Assembly (NCBI RefSeq): GCF_003574735.1
Contig: NZ_QORW01000008.1
Span: 62,001-126,000 of the forward strand
From: Dongia deserti
GTDB taxonomy: Bacteria; Pseudomonadota; Alphaproteobacteria; Dongiales; Dongiaceae
Length of the DNA: 64,000 nt
Direction: 5' to 3'
Positions within the stretch are counted from its first letter, which is position 1. Each line of letters opens with the position of its first letter. A program made the position numbers and the translations under genes. This document shows, in pieces, positions 45,147-56,217 of this stretch. The notes under the pieces are model-generated. The model ran no database searches and was not told the DNA's origin. It was given only the letters and a program-made list of their open reading frames with translations.

Positions 45147-45934
45147 GCGCCGCTTGCAATCTCGCCGACCAGACTGCCGACGGCGGCCATCATGCCCTCG
45201 GACGCGGCGAATCCGGTCGCACCCAGCTTGCCAAGCGCCCTGGTTTCTGAAGGCGAAAGCTCTGTCCACGGCATCGCCTTTTGCTGCAGCCGGATCGCAG
45301 ATGATGCGGGACCGAGCGGCTGCTCCAGTTGCTGGCGCAGCGTCGCGAGTTCGCGGTCCCTGATGCTCCTCAGGCGATCCAGAACCTGCTCCGTTGCCCA
45401 CAGCTGCGAACGGTCGTCCAGCTCCGAGGGGCCGCCTTCGTTGGCGAAGACCTCGTCGCACTGCGCATGATAGCGCGCCCAGATTTCGTTTTCGCAGGTG
45501 GCCTTGGCCGTGTGTTGTGTGGGCGACGCATGACGCTCATCTTCCAGCGCTCCGTCGAGAGCGTCCGCAGCCGCCAGCTTGATCATCGCATCCAGCGCGG
45601 CATTGATCTCCGGCCAGGTCATCTGCCCGGTTCCGACGAGGGCCGCCAGCTTCACCGCGTCGTCGAACGGTAGGCGCGCCAGGAGGTCGGTGCTGGTGCG
45701 CGGCAGGCCGGTTTCCGTCCATTCCAGGTAGCGCCTCCGCCAGGCAATCGCCGCATTCGGGCCGGCAAAATCTGCCGCGCCAGGAAGGCTGGATCTCGAC
45801 GCGCGCGGGTCCGCGCCCACTTCCTTTCGCCTCGTTTCTGTTGACTGAAATCCTACTTTTTCAATGCTTTGTAGGAATAGCCTTCGCATGCTGTCTGGAG
45901 CGGACGCGAGTTGGAGCGGGCTGCATCCTGGCAT
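45143..45934 (-). CDS. Hypothetical protein
   Basis: This is a 263-residue protein from the ATG at 45934, which has AAAGGGGAAC six bases before it. The N-terminal 60 residues are basic and unstructured. Then come FDDAVKLAALVGTGQMTWPE and a helical C-terminal half (SELDDRSQLWATEQVLDRLR, IRDRELATLRQQLEQPLGPA). A hydrophobic tail (MMAAVGSLVGEIASGA) ends it. I recognise no family. It is convergent with the TPR pair and divergent from glmM. Confidence 0.6.
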   Translation of the reverse strand: MPGCSPLQLASAPDSMRRLFLQSIEKVGFQSTETRRKEVGADPRASRSSLPGAADFAGPNAAIAWRRRYLEWTETGLPRTSTDLLARLPFDDAVKLAALVGTGQMTWPEINAALDAMIKLAAADALDGALEDERHASPTQHTAKATCENEIWARYHAQCDEVFANEGGPSELDDRSQLWATEQVLDRLRSIRDRELATLRQQLEQPLGPASSAIRLQQKAMPWTELSPSETRALGKLGATGFAASEGMMAAVGSLVGEIASGA

Positions 45935-46073
45935 TTTTGTTCCCCTTTTATGCGATCCTCAGGAGCATCGGCGCAAGGAACATGCCAGTGGAGCGGGCGC
46001 TTGGCGTGGTGCCGCAATTCCGCCATAACGGCCCTTAGAATCGAACCTGTCACAGGGGAGTCGCGAAAGCCAC

Positions 46074-47426
46074 ATGGCGCGCAAATTGTTCGGGACGGAC
46101 GGGGTCAGGGGGCAGGCCAACAGCGAGCCGATCACGGCGGTTACGGCGCTGAAGCTGGCGCTGGCGGCTGGCGCGCACTTCCGGCGCGGCGATCATCGCC
46201 ACCGCGTCATCATCGGCAAGGATACGCGCCTCTCCGGCTACATGCTGGAGACGGCGCTCACCTCGGGCTTCCTCTCCATGGGCATGGATGTGATGCTGCT
46301 CGGGCCGCTGCCGACGCCGGCCATCGCCATGCTGACGCGCGTCATGCGCGGCGATCTCGGCGTCATGATCTCCGCATCGCACAATCCGTACGAGGACAAC
46401 GGCATCAAGCTGTTCGGGCCCGACGGCTACAAGCTCTCGGATGCGATCGAGCTGGAGATCGAGCGGCGCATGGAGAGCAACGATTTCTCGAAGACGCTCT
46501 CGCCGTCCTCCGAGCTCGGCCGCGCCAAGCGCATCGACGACGCGCAGGGCCGCTACATCGAGTTCGTTAAATCATCCTTCCCGAAGGGACGCGATCTCAG
46601 CGGCCTCAAGATCGTGGTCGATTGCGCCAACGGCGCCGCCTACAAGGTCGCACCGACCGTCCTGTGGGAGTTGGGGGCCGAGGTCGTCGCCGTCGCGTGC
46701 GAGCCGAACGGCATCAACATCAACAAGCAGTGCGGCGCCGTCCATCCGCAGACCATGCAGAGCCAGGTGGTGGCGCATGGCGCGGACCTCGGCATCGCGC
46801 TTGACGGCGATGCCGATCGCCTGATCATCGCCGACGAGAAGGGCGAGGTCCTGGACGGCGACCAGCTGATGGCGTTGATCGCGCTCTCCTGGCACGCGAG
46901 TGAGCGGCTGAAGGCCGGAGGGATCTGCGCGACGGTGATGTCCAATCTCGGGCTCGAGCGCGTGCTGGCGGGGCAGGGGCTGAAGCTCTGGCGCGCGCCC
47001 GTTGGCGACCGCTACGTGCTCGAAGAGATGCGCAAGACCGGCTGCAACGTCGGCGGCGAGCAATCGGGCCACATCATTCTCAGTGATTTTGCCACGACGG
47101 GTGATGGCCTGCTGGCGGCGCTGCAGGTGCTCGCCGTGCTCGCGGAACGGCAGCGGCCCTTGAGCGAAGTCGGCCGCGTGTTCACGCCGCTGCCGCAGAT
47201 CCTGAAGAGCGTGCGCTTCAATGCCAGCGGCGGACAGCCGCTCGAAGACGCGGCCGTCAAGGCCGCAATCGCTTCCGCCGAGGCTGCGCTCAATGGCAAG
47301 GGCCGCCTGCTGATCCGCAAGTCGGGCACCGAGCCCTTGATCCGCGTCATGGGCGAGGGCGAGGACGAAGCGCTGGTCGCGCGTATCGTTGCGGACATCG
47401 TCGCGGCGGTGCAGGCGGCCGCTTAG
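46074..47426 (+). CDS. glmM: Phosphoglucosamine mutase
   Basis: This is a 450-residue enzyme converting glucosamine-6-phosphate to glucosamine-1-phosphate for peptidoglycan and LPS. It has the start [11 protein letters not shown], the phospho-serine loop [20 protein letters not shown], the metal site [14 protein letters not shown], the sugar loop [19 protein letters not shown] and the phosphate loop [13 protein letters not shown]. It normally lies right after folP; here it is 3.2 kb away. Confidence 0.97.
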   Translation: MARKLFGTDGVRGQANSEPITAVTALKLALAAGAHFRRGDHRHRVIIGKDTRLSGYMLETALTSGFLSMGMDVMLLGPLPTPAIAMLTRVMRGDLGVMISASHNPYEDNGIKLFGPDGYKLSDAIELEIERRMESNDFSKTLSPSSELGRAKRIDDAQGRYIEFVKSSFPKGRDLSGLKIVVDCANGAAYKVAPTVLWELGAEVVAVACEPNGININKQCGAVHPQTMQSQVVAHGADLGIALDGDADRLIIADEKGEVLDGDQLMALIALSWHASERLKAGGICATVMSNLGLERVLAGQGLKLWRAPVGDRYVLEEMRKTGCNVGGEQSGHIILSDFATTGDGLLAALQVLAVLAERQRPLSEVGRVFTPLPQILKSVRFNASGGQPLEDAAVKAAIASAEAALNGKGRLLIRKSGTEPLIRVMGEGEDEALVARIVADIVAAVQAAA

Positions 47427-47540
47427 CGGCAAGAAGACAGCCAGCGCGTGCCACTTCCGCGGTGATCAGATCACCCGCGACGCGATCGCAAAGCCTATGC
47501 GCATGGGATGAGGGGTTTGCACCTTTCGACCGGGAAGAGT

Positions 47541-47634
47541 TTCTCCCCGTCACGGCCGGCTGGGCCGACCGTCCACGAGCGTCTGCGCGGTTAAACTCGT
47601 GGACGCCCGGACACAAGGTCCGGGCATGACGGGG
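47541..47634. repeat. Inverted pair of REP-like units downstream of glmM
   Basis: On the minus strand 47579-47541 reads CTCGTGGACGGTCGGCCCAG then CCGGCCGTGACGGGGAGA. On the plus strand 47596-47634 reads CTCGTGGACGCCCGGACACA then AGGTCCGGGCATGACGGGGA. They are the same element as at 7144 and 18301. The pair lies between the ends of two convergent genes (glmM and the RTX gene). Confidence 0.78.
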
Positions 47635-47678
47635 AGAGGGCGGCACGCCGTGGGCTGAACAAGCGCACCGCCCAAGCG

Positions 47679-50600
47679 CTAGAAAATCGATCCGCTGTCA
47701 GGCTTGTAGATCACGTCGGCCAGTGTCGCATTGGTGACGCCCTCAAGGATTGCGAGCGTCACGAAGCCGTCTCCGCCGCCGTCCTTGTCGAACTGCACCA
47801 GCGTGTCGCCGTTGTTGACGTAGAGGCGCAGGTATCCATCACCTGTCACATCCTCCGATGCGACGTCGAAATCGTCGAACAGGTCGTAGAGGTCGAGCTT
47901 GTCCTTGCCGACCTCGAATCCTTGGATCAGGTCCCCGCCAATCGTGTTGAGGTCCGCCGGCACGTCCAGTGTGTAGCGGAAGAGGTCGTTGCCCGCGCCG
48001 CCATTGAGCGTGTCGACACCGAGGCCGCCCTCGAGCACGTCGTCCCCGTCACCGCCGTTTAGAATGTCCGCCCCTGCATCGCCAAGCAGCCGATCGGCGC
48101 CCTTGCCGCCGTTCAGGACATCGGCGCCAGTGTAGCCGATGATGGTGTTGTTGAGATCGTTGCCATTGATGGTCACAGCGCCCTGGGAAACGAGCACATG
48201 CTCGACATTGGCGGCCAGATCGAGGCTGACGCTCGTAATGATGAGATCGATCCCGCCGCCTGCGTTCTCCTGGATCACGTCGCCGATGTCATCTACGTAA
48301 TAGGTGTCGTCGCCGGCGCCTCCGATCATCACATCGTTGCCGGCCCCGCCGGTCAGCGCGTCGTTGCCCGCGCCGCCGTTCAAGATGTCGTTGCCCTCGT
48401 CTCCGATAAGAATGTCGTGCCCGATGCCACCAATCACTAGATCGTTGCCCGCACCGCCGGCGATGAGGTCGTTGCCGGCCTGGCCGTCGAGCTTGTCGTT
48501 GCCGCCGCCGCCGCTAATGACATTGTTGAGCGCGTTGCCGGTTCCGATCGCATCGACGCTGCCGATTTCGAAGACTAGAGCCTCGATGTTTGCCCCGAGC
48601 GTGTAGCTGGCAAGCGTGGTGGAGACCGTGTCGTAGCCCTCGCTGGTGTTCTCGATCACTGTGTCGCCCGCATGGTCTACGTAATAGACATCGTCGCCTT
48701 TGCCACCGCGCATGGTGTCCTTGCCGGTGCCGCCATACAGCCAGTCGGCGCCATCGCCGCCGATCAGCGAGTCGTTGCCGGTGCCGCCGTCGAGCGTGTC
48801 GTTGCCGCCGCCGCCGTTGAGCGTGTCATTGCCGGCGAGGCCGAAGAGCTCACTCTCGCCGCTGTTGCCGGTGATGACGTTGTTGAGCTCGTTACCGGTC
48901 CCCTGGAGGAAGCTGGCGCCGACCAGAGTCAGGTTCTCGACATTGGCGCCGAGCGTATAGCTGGCGATCGCCACGACCTCGTCGATGCCGCCGTTTGCCT
49001 CCTCCTCGATCGTGTCGCTGCCATCGACGTTCAGATAGCGGTCATTGCCGGCACCACCCTTCAGCGTGTCGTTGCCGATGCCGCCGTCGAGCGTGTCGTT
49101 GCCGGCGCCGCCCTCCAGCGTATCGCTACCGGCGCCGCCGGTAATGCTGTTGCTGAGCTTGTTGCCCTTGATCGCGAGACTACCGTTCCCCAAGACCTCC
49201 ACGTTCTCGACGTTGACGCTGTTCGTTTCGAGATTGAAGTTGATGGTCGTGCGGATCGTGTCTATGCCCTGGCCGGCCAGCTCGATCACCTTGTCGTTTT
49301 CGTCGTCGACATAATAGATGTCGTTGCCGGCGCCGCCGCGCATCTCGTCAGCACCCGCGCCGCCCTCGAGCAGGTCGTTGCCGGTACCGCCCTCCAGCAG
49401 GTCGTTCCCGGCGTCGCCATAGAGCGTATCGTTGCCGGTTCCGCCAAGCAGCGTGTCGTTGCCAGCGGCGCCTTCCACAGTGTCGTTTCCGGCGCTGCCG
49501 TCGAGCTTGTTATTGCCACCGTTGCCGCTGATGAAGTTGTCGAGCGCGTTGCCGGTGCCGCTGAGGGCGCCGTCCAGCAGATACAACGCTTCGAGATTGG
49601 CGCCCAAAGTATAGCTGATCGTACTGAAGACCATATCGTAGCCTTCTTTGGCCTTCTCGACGACCACGTCCTTGATACTGTCTACGAAGTAAGTGTCGCC
49701 ACCCTTGCCGCCGACCATCCGGTCGTTGCCGGTGCCACCATCCAGCGTGTCGTCGCCCAGGCCGCCAGAGAGCGTGTCGTTGCCGGTGCCGCCTTCGAGC
49801 TCGTTATTGCCGCTGTTGCCGGTGATGACGTTGGCGAGCGCGTTGCCAGTGCCGTTGATGTTACCGGTTCCTGTCAGCGTCAGCTTTTCGATGTTCGCCA
49901 GGGCGGCGAGGGACCAGGTCACCGCGCTGCGGATTTCGTCGATTCCGGCATTCGCATCTTCTAAAACCACGTCGTCGGCGCTGTCGACGACGTAGATGTC
50001 GTTGCCGATCCCGCCATACAACGTGTCATTGCCGGTGCCGCCGTCCAGAGTGTCGTTGCCGTCTTCGCCTTCGAGCTGATCGTCATCGCCGCCGCCGGTC
50101 AGCGCGTCATTGCCGCCGCCGCCATAGAGGAAGTCATGGCCAAGATCGCCATGCAGGGTGTCATTGCCGGCGTCGCCGTGCAGGAGATCTCGGCCTTCGC
50201 CACCCAGCAGAGTGTCGTTCCCATCTCCGCCAAACAAGTAATCGTCGCCATTCTCGCCCTTCAGCGCGTCATTGCCGCTCTCGCCCGCAAGTCCGTCATT
50301 CCCGAATCCTCCTGAGATAACGTCGTTGCCGGCGCGCCCATACAGTTGGTTATCGCCGTTGTTGCCAAGTATGATGTTTGCGCCTGCATTGCCAAATCCC
50401 TTGAGATTGGCATTTCCGTCCAGATACAGGTTCTCGATATTGGCATAGGCCTTGTTGGTGAGGTCGATGTCGATCACGGCCAGGATACCATCGTTCCCTT
50501 GGCCCGCCGCCTCGATCACTTTGTCTCCGATGCTGTCGACGTAATACAGATCGTTTCCGAGACCGCCGGTCATGACGTCATTGCCCGCGCCGCCAGCAAG

Positions 50601-53231
50601 GACGTCGTGGCCGGCACCGCCGATCAGCGTGTCGTCGCCCGCGCCGCCTGCAAGCTCGTCGTCGCCCCCTTTGCCGTTAAGGAGGTTCTCGTCATCGTTG
50701 CCTTGCATCTGGTTGCGCAGTTCGTTGCCGATGCCGGTCGCGGCGCCGGCCAGGGAAAGGAAGAGAATGTTTTCGACGTTCGCGCCGAGGGTGTAGCTCG
50801 AGGAATTTGTGATGATGGTATCGAGGCCCTGGTTGGCAACCTCGATCACCTTGTCGCCTTTGTCGTCGACATAGTAGGTGTCGTTGCCCGTGCCGCCGAT
50901 CATCACGTCAGCACCGAGGCCGCCGCGCAGCGTGTCGTTGCCGTCGCCGCCATTCAGCGTGTCGTCACCGTCCTCGCCCCTCAGGTTGTTGTTTCCGGAG
51001 TTACCGATGATCACGTTGTTGAGAGCATTGCCGTAACCGTCGACATTCTTGTCCTGGATCAGCGTGAGGTTTTCGATGTTCTCGAAACCTGCAGCGCTGA
51101 GGTCGGTTGTCGCGTTGTTGATGATGGTGTCGGTACCTTCGCCGGCGATCTCTTCAATCGTATTGCTGGCTGTTCCGTTTGCCAGGAAATACCGATCATT
51201 GCCCTCGCCGCCGACCAGCGTGTTGGTCCCGAAGCCGCCGTCCAGGTAATCGTCCCCGCTGCCGCCGGAAAGGATATCGGTCCCGTCTTCGCCGAACAGG
51301 CGGTCATTGCCTATATCGCCGTCGATCACGTCATTGCCGAGCCCGCCGTGCAGTTCGTCATTGCCTTCCTCGCCGAACAAGAAGTCGTTGTGGTGTCCCC
51401 CGGACGCCGTGTCGTTGCCGAGTCCAGAAAAGATAAAGTCGTCGCCGTCGCCGCCATCCAGCACGTCGTCACCAGTGTCACCTCGCAGATCGTCCTTTCC
51501 TTCGCCGCCGAATAACCTGTCGTTCCCGGCATTGCCGGTCAGTTTGTTGTCGCCCGAATTTCCCTCGATGACGTTGTTGAGGGCATTGCCGACGCCCGTG
51601 ATGTTGGCGCTGCCGTGCAGCCTCAGGTTTTCGACATTGGCGCCCTTTAGAAGGAGGTTGAAGCTGATTTCCGCATGGACCAGATCGGTGCCTTTACCGG
51701 CCGATTCCACGACTTGATCGTCCTCACTGTCGACGTAGTAGCCGTCGTTACCCTTGCCGCCGGTCATGATGTCGTCGCCGTCACCGCCGTCGAGATAGTC
51801 GTCGCCGTTGCCGCCCAGCAACGTGTCATTACCGTCGCCCCCGTACAGGTCGTCGTGGCCGTCACCGCCCTCGAGCTTGTTATTGCCGACGCCGCCGGCA
51901 ATCACATTGTTGAGCGCGTTGCCTGCGCCATTGATGTCGCCACCTCCAAGCTCAAGGCGTTCGAGGCTGCCACCCAGCACATAGCTGATGCTGCTGTAGA
52001 CGAAGTCGATGCCTTCGCCGGGCTTCTCGGTCACGACATCCGTCGCGCTGTCGACGAAGTAGGTGTCGCTGCCCTTGCCGCCGATCATGACATCGCTGCC
52101 CGCGCCGCCGTCGAGAACGTCGTGTCCGTCGCCGCCGAGCAGCGTGTCGTTTCCCTCGCGTCCACTGAGCGTGTTGTCGCCGGCATTGCCCTTGAGGATG
52201 TTGTTCAGCGCGTTGCCGAAGGCATTGATGTGGCCGCTGCCGATGAGCGTGGCGTTCTCAATATCCGCGACATGGAACGCCTTCAGCTTGCCGCTGAAAG
52301 TGACGTATCCGACTTCGTTGAGGTCGATCGTCTTGCTCGAGAGAACCTCGTCGGTGCCTTCGCCGGCCTCCTCGACGATGGAATCGTCACTGGTCAGGTA
52401 GTAGATATCGTTGCCCTTGCCGCCCACCAGAGTGTCGGCGTTGGCCCCACCATCAAGCGTGTCGTTGCCGAGACCGCCAGTCAGCGTATCATTGCCGTCG
52501 CCGCCAGCTAGGCTGTCGTTGCCGTCGCCGCCATCGATCTTGTTGTCGTAACTATTGCCTTCAATGTAATTGTTAAGCGCATTCCCGGTGCCGGTGAGGT
52601 CGCCGACGCCGATCAGATAGAGATTCTCAACGTTCGCGCCGCTGACCGACAGGTCGAACGAAATATATGATCCGACCTCGTCGATTCCCTGACCGGCGGC
52701 TTCGACAAGCTGATCGTCGGCGCTGTCGACGAAGTAGTCGTCGTTTCCGGCGCCGCCTTGCATGATGTTGGCGCCGCCCGTGCCATACATCACGTCGTCG
52801 CCTGCGCCGCCTTGCAGCAGGTTCAGTCCCGCGCCACCCTCCAGGTAGTCGTCGCCGTCGCCGCCGATCAGCGTGTCATTGCCGAGGCCGCCGCCGAGAA
52901 TGTCACGGCCCGCTCGGCCCTCCAATTTGTTGGCGAGACTGTTGCCGATTAGGATGTTGTGGCTTGCGTTGCCGGTGCCGTTGAGCGCGCCGCCCATCAA
53001 CTCGAGCTTCTCGACGTTGGCGGGGAGAGTAAGGGAGATCGAGCTGACGATGGTATTCAGCAAGCCCTTGTTCGCGAGTTCGGTAACCAGGTCGCCGACA
53101 TGGTCGACAAAGTAGAGGTCGTTGCCATCGCCCCCCGCCATCTTGTCAGCGCCGGTCAGGCCGTTAACGACATCGTCGCTATTTGTGCCGACCAGGATGT
53201 CGTTGGCGGCGGTTCCAGTCATGGTGGCCAT
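47679..53231 (-). CDS. Giant RTX (hemolysin-type calcium-binding repeat) secreted protein
   Basis: This is a protein of about 1850 residues. The ATG at 53231 has GGAGA eight bases upstream, better than a GTG at 53246. It is almost entirely RTX: many GGxGxDxLx nonapeptides in blocks, separated by a larger module of about 130 residues that appears some 14 times. Each module has a line such as [17 protein letters not shown], a strand line like [13 protein letters not shown], and a [10 protein letters not shown] line. The last 110 residues ([40 protein letters not shown]) form a type I secretion target with no cysteine. No enzyme domain is visible. RTX proteins fold on binding calcium outside the cell. 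No ABC exporter or membrane-fusion gene lies in the window. Confidence 0.93.
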   Translation of the reverse strand: MATMTGTAANDILVGTNSDDVVNGLTGADKMAGGDGNDLYFVDHVGDLVTELANKGLLNTIVSSISLTLPANVEKLELMGGALNGTGNASHNILIGNSLANKLEGRAGRDILGGGLGNDTLIGGDGDDYLEGGAGLNLLQGGAGDDVMYGTGGANIMQGGAGNDDYFVDSADDQLVEAAGQGIDEVGSYISFDLSVSGANVENLYLIGVGDLTGTGNALNNYIEGNSYDNKIDGGDGNDSLAGGDGNDTLTGGLGNDTLDGGANADTLVGGKGNDIYYLTSDDSIVEEAGEGTDEVLSSKTIDLNEVGYVTFSGKLKAFHVADIENATLIGSGHINAFGNALNNILKGNAGDNTLSGREGNDTLLGGDGHDVLDGGAGSDVMIGGKGSDTYFVDSATDVVTEKPGEGIDFVYSSISYVLGGSLERLELGGGDINGAGNALNNVIAGGVGNNKLEGGDGHDDLYGGDGNDTLLGGNGDDYLDGGDGDDIMTGGKGNDGYYVDSEDDQVVESAGKGTDLVHAEISFNLLLKGANVENLRLHGSANITGVGNALNNVIEGNSGDNKLTGNAGNDRLFGGEGKDDLRGDTGDDVLDGGDGDDFIFSGLGNDTASGGHHNDFLFGEEGNDELHGGLGNDVIDGDIGNDRLFGEDGTDILSGGSGDDYLDGGFGTNTLVGGEGNDRYFLANGTASNTIEEIAGEGTDTIINNATTDLSAAGFENIENLTLIQDKNVDGYGNALNNVIIGNSGNNNLRGEDGDDTLNGGDGNDTLRGGLGADVMIGGTGNDTYYVDDKGDKVIEVANQGLDTIITNSSSYTLGANVENILFLSLAGAATGIGNELRNQMQGNDDENLLNGKGGDDELAGGAGDDTLIGGAGHDVLAGGAGNDVMTGGLGNDLYYVDSIGDKVIEAAGQGNDGILAVIDIDLTNKAYANIENLYLDGNANLKGFGNAGANIILGNNGDNQLYGRAGNDVISGGFGNDGLAGESGNDALKGENGDDYLFGGDGNDTLLGGEGRDLLHGDAGNDTLHGDLGHDFLYGGGGNDALTGGGDDDQLEGEDGNDTLDGGTGNDTLYGGIGNDIYVVDSADDVVLEDANAGIDEIRSAVTWSLAALANIEKLTLTGTGNINGTGNALANVITGNSGNNELEGGTGNDTLSGGLGDDTLDGGTGNDRMVGGKGGDTYFVDSIKDVVVEKAKEGYDMVFSTISYTLGANLEALYLLDGALSGTGNALDNFISGNGGNNKLDGSAGNDTVEGAAGNDTLLGGTGNDTLYGDAGNDLLEGGTGNDLLEGGAGADEMRGGAGNDIYYVDDENDKVIELAGQGIDTIRTTINFNLETNSVNVENVEVLGNGSLAIKGNKLSNSITGGAGSDTLEGGAGNDTLDGGIGNDTLKGGAGNDRYLNVDGSDTIEEEANGGIDEVVAIASYTLGANVENLTLVGASFLQGTGNELNNVITGNSGESELFGLAGNDTLNGGGGNDTLDGGTGNDSLIGGDGADWLYGGTGKDTMRGGKGDDVYYVDHAGDTVIENTSEGYDTVSTTLASYTLGANIEALVFEIGSVDAIGTGNALNNVISGGGGNDKLDGQAGNDLIAGGAGNDLVIGGIGHDILIGDEGNDILNGGAGNDALTGGAGNDVMIGGAGDDTYYVDDIGDVIQENAGGGIDLIITSVSLDLAANVEHVLVSQGAVTINGNDLNNTIIGYTGADVLNGGKGADRLLGDAGADILNGGDGDDVLEGGLGVDTLNGGAGNDLFRYTLDVPADLNTIGGDLIQGFEVGKDKLDLYDLFDDFDVASEDVTGDGYLRLYVNNGDTLVQFDKDGGGDGFVTLAILEGVTNATLADVIYKPDSGSIF

Positions 53232-53770
53232 GGTCACGGTCTCCACAGATTCGAGGCGGCAGCAAACGATCCGCGCGGGCCACCGGCTACCACGGTTGAC
53301 ACACGTGAAAGTAGCGGGAAGACTTTGGTTCGCTTACCTCGGCCAATGTCCCAGGTTATGCGGCTAAGCTTCCCACGATTTGTTGTGGCTTGCGCAATTA
53401 TTGCCGCTGTTCAGGCGCGAGGCGGCGATTTATTGGTGCACCACCACAAAGTCAACCTCGGAATTATGATGTTTGTCACAAACTAGAGGCGCCTTATTGC
53501 CCGAGGGAGCTATTCCCGAGGGATTCCCGATGGTTGCGGCAGCTCTCAAAAATTCATCAAAAGCGTTTTGATATCCTCAACCATAGCGGATTCGCGCGGA
53601 AAGGGCCGCGCCCCCGCAGGGAATCTGAGTCGCGACGATCCTCTGCGAACCTGGAGCGGTGCGCTCCGGCGATGGAACAGCTTCCAGGCCAGACCGCCAG
53701 AAGCGAACTGCGTCACAAGGAAAGATCTGGAACGCGCCGGCACGTGCGTGCCGGCGACACGGGCTTACTA
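53232..53770. other. Gene-free stretch upstream of the RTX gene
   Basis: About 540 bases between the RTX start and the end of the kinase gene, both on the minus strand. It must hold the RTX promoter. A palindrome CGCCGGCACG-TG-CGTGCCGGCG (53735-53756) lies just past the kinase stop but has no U run. Frames here are short and not protein-like. Confidence 0.5.
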
Positions 53771-55798
53771 TCAGCGCGCGCTCGCGCTGCGGCCGACGTT
53801 CCACTGGCGGCAGCGCCAGCTGGGCAGGCGGATGGTGGCGGTGGTGCCGCGGCCTTTTTCGCTGTCGAGCGTCAGCGTGCCGCCATGCATCTCGACAAAG
53901 GCCTTGGTGATGGTGAGGCCAAGGCCCGTGCCGTCGTAGCGGCGGGCAAGCGTGCCGTCGATCTGCCCGAAAGGTTCGAGCGCGTGCGGAATCTCCTCCG
54001 GCGCCATGCCTATGCCGGTATCGCTGACGCTGATCAGGAGATCGCCGCCGTTTTCGCGCTTGGCGACGATGCGGATCTGGCCGCCCGCCGGCGTGAATTT
54101 GACTGCGTTGGACAGCAGATTGAGCAGCGCCTGGCTCACCAGCTTGCGGTCGGCATAGATGCGCGCGACGTCGGCGCCGACCTCGGAGCTCATGGCGAGA
54201 CCGGCCTTCTGCGCGCGAATCTCGAGCAGGCGCTTGGCCTCGTCGATGGTCTCCACCAGGGGAAAGTCCTGCTCCACGATCTCGAAGCGCCCGGCCTCGA
54301 CCTTACTCAGGTCGAGGATGTCGTTGATGAGCGAGAGCAGATGCTGGCCGCTGCGGTGGATGTCGGCGGCATAGTTGGCATATTGCGCGACGCCCACCGG
54401 CCCGAACAGCTCGCGCTCGATCACTTCGGCGAAGCCGATGATGGCGTTGAGCGGCGTGCGGAGTTCGTGGCTCATGTTGGCCAGGAACTGCGACTTGGTG
54501 CGGCTGGCGACTTCCGCCTGTTCCTTGGCGAGGCGCAGGTCACGCTGGCTGCGCGCCAGCGCGTCGCCGCGCTCCACCAGATCACTGACGTCCGTATAGA
54601 CCGTCACCATGCCGCCCAGCTGCGTACGCCGGTCGCTGATGCGCAGATGCCCGCCGTTCAACATGCGCATCTCGACGTGGCCCTGGCCGTTGCGATGCAG
54701 CTGGCTGCGCAACAGGGTCCAATTTTCCTCCTGCTCGGGGGCGGCGACGATTTGGCCGGCCTCCAGCTCCAGGCGCAACACGTCGTCGAAGGTCATCCGC
54801 TCGATGTCGGCGTCGTGCGGAATGCCGAGATACGAGCGCGCAATCTGGTTACAGAAGCGCAGCGCGCCATCGGGTGCGTAATAGACCAGGCCGTCGGTCA
54901 TGCCGTCGGTGGCGTCCAGCAGTTCGCGCCGCACGGACGCGGCCTCATGCTCGCTCCTGGTCAGGCGCACCGCAGCGCGCTTCTGGTTCGTGATGTCGAG
55001 GACGAAGCCATCCCAATAGACGCGGCCGCGCTCCGGATCCGGCGCCGCCCAGGCGCATTCGCGGAACCAGCGCAGTTCGCCGCTGCGTGGATGCACGTAG
55101 CGATATTCGTGGACGTAGGGCTCGCCCAGCTCCTTGCGTCGGCGCTCGGCCTCGCGATAGGCGGGCAAGTCGTCGGCATGGATGCGGCCGACCCAAGTGT
55201 TGACGTCGGCAAGGCGCGTGATGGGATCGATTGCGCCCATCATCTCGATTGCATCGCGGCCCCAGCAGCGGACCGCCCCGCCGACGAAGCCGTAGGCCCC
55301 GTCACCTGGCGTGCCCTGATAGACCATGATGTTGTGCATGTTCTCCAGCAGCGCCTCGACGCGCCGGAGCTCCGAGCGCCGCGCGATCGCGGCCGCGTGC
55401 CGGCTGACGCACAAATGCACCAGGCCGGCGGCGCCAGCCATGACATCCTCGCACAATGGCGAGGCAGGCTCTGAGTCGAGAAAGGCGAAGATCTTGCCGC
55501 GGTCGCCGGGCTGAGGCCCGTCGATTACCACCGTGTGCAATTTCAGATCCGGCATCGCCAGCCGGACCGCCTCCTCCGGCATGGACGCAGAGGCGACCGC
55601 GACCCGCTCCAGCGCTTCTGGCATTCCGCGGCTGACAAACAGCATCGGCTGCTCGCGCAACCCGGTGATGGTGATGGCGGTGTGCGTGATGCCTTCGACC
55701 GCGCAGAGTCGGTCGCAGACCAGCTGCAACTGGGTGTCGAGTTCCGGGCAGCGCGCCAACTCACGCGTGAGCTCGGCGAGATCTCGCATCCCTTGCAT
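53771..55798 (-). CDS. Soluble GAF-PAS-PAS sensor histidine kinase
   Basis: This is a 675-residue protein without membrane helices. A GAF-like region (about 1-150, CPELDTQLQLVCDRLCAVEG) is followed by a PAS domain (about 165-280, ending in WAAPDPERGRVYWDGFVLDI). A second PAS (about 300-410, DATDGMTDGLVYYAPDGALR) comes next. The HisKA reads FLANMSHELRTPLNAIIGFA. The ATPase domain has NLLSNAVKFTPAGG, DTGIGM and GTGLGLTITKAF. It lacks a receiver and no response regulator is adjacent, so it is an orphan kinase. Confidence 0.92.
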   Translation of the reverse strand: MQGMRDLAELTRELARCPELDTQLQLVCDRLCAVEGITHTAITITGLREQPMLFVSRGMPEALERVAVASASMPEEAVRLAMPDLKLHTVVIDGPQPGDRGKIFAFLDSEPASPLCEDVMAGAAGLVHLCVSRHAAAIARRSELRRVEALLENMHNIMVYQGTPGDGAYGFVGGAVRCWGRDAIEMMGAIDPITRLADVNTWVGRIHADDLPAYREAERRRKELGEPYVHEYRYVHPRSGELRWFRECAWAAPDPERGRVYWDGFVLDITNQKRAAVRLTRSEHEAASVRRELLDATDGMTDGLVYYAPDGALRFCNQIARSYLGIPHDADIERMTFDDVLRLELEAGQIVAAPEQEENWTLLRSQLHRNGQGHVEMRMLNGGHLRISDRRTQLGGMVTVYTDVSDLVERGDALARSQRDLRLAKEQAEVASRTKSQFLANMSHELRTPLNAIIGFAEVIERELFGPVGVAQYANYAADIHRSGQHLLSLINDILDLSKVEAGRFEIVEQDFPLVETIDEAKRLLEIRAQKAGLAMSSEVGADVARIYADRKLVSQALLNLLSNAVKFTPAGGQIRIVAKRENGGDLLISVSDTGIGMAPEEIPHALEPFGQIDGTLARRYDGTGLGLTITKAFVEMHGGTLTLDSEKGRGTTATIRLPSWRCRQWNVGRSASAR

Positions 55799-55893
55799 CG
55801 GGCTCCGGCCCCACTGTCCCAGACGCGGTTAGAGGTAGCGAAAAGTCTGCATCCGGATAGGTTAAGAAACCCTAGCCAAACGGCCTAATCCGG

Positions 55894-56217
55894 TCAGAAA
55901 ACAGCCAGATAGCGCAGGGAAACAGCTACTCCCAGGCCGATAGCGATGGTTGCCATCAGGTTGCGGGTAAGGAGCGAGGCGGCGACCGCGGCAATGGTCG
56001 CGAAGAGGTCGGGGTTCAGCCACTGGCTGCCGTCCGGCGCCTGGTCCAGATGCAGGGCGAAGGGCACGATGATGGCGGTCAGGACGGCGACCGGGCAGTG
56101 GGCCAGTGCCTTCTCGATGATTCCAGGAATGCGGATGTGGTTGGCCACCAGGAATAGCGGGCAGCGTAGCACCAGATTGATCAGCGCCATGCCGAGAATG
56201 ACGATGCCGACGCTCAT
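55894..56217 (-). CDS. azlD: AzlD-family branched-chain amino acid exporter subunit
   Basis: This is a 107-residue protein with about four membrane helices and the family motif IRIPGIIEKALAHCPVAVLT. AzlD is the small partner of AzlC in exporting branched-chain amino acids and analogues. The ATG at 56217 overlaps the azlC stop (ATGA), the usual coupling of the two. Confidence 0.9.
   Translation of the reverse strand: MSVGIVILGMALINLVLRCPLFLVANHIRIPGIIEKALAHCPVAVLTAIIVPFALHLDQAPDGSQWLNPDLFATIAAVAASLLTRNLMATIAIGLGVAVSLRYLAVF

Noticed and set aside
45841-46038. 65-codon hydrophobic plus-strand frame (possible small membrane protein)
   Set aside because: It overlaps the start of the minus-strand gene at 45934, whose ATG has a good ribosome site, and it has none itself.
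47460-47480. GGTGATCAGATCACC hairpin after glmM as a terminator
   Set aside because: There is no U run; the REP pair further on is the more notable structure.
48672-51515. Long plus-strand open frames of several hundred codons opposite the RTX gene
   Set aside because: They are antisense mirror frames created by GC-rich repeats of the RTX gene; they are repetitive, low-complexity and have no ribosome sites or recognisable domains.
47679-53231. CRISPR-like tandem repeats
   Set aside because: The repeats are in-frame codons for Gly-Gly-x-Gly-x-Asp units of unequal spacing inside a coding region; no spacers of constant size.
53735-53756. Perfect GC-rich palindrome as terminator of the kinase gene
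   Set aside because: It lies upstream on the correct side but is not followed by a U run on either strand, and its loop is only two bases.
53390-55474. Open frame of 694 codons on the plus strand opposite the sensor kinase
   Set aside because: The minus strand codes for a complete GAF-PAS-PAS-HisKA-ATPase kinase; the plus-strand frame is its shadow.
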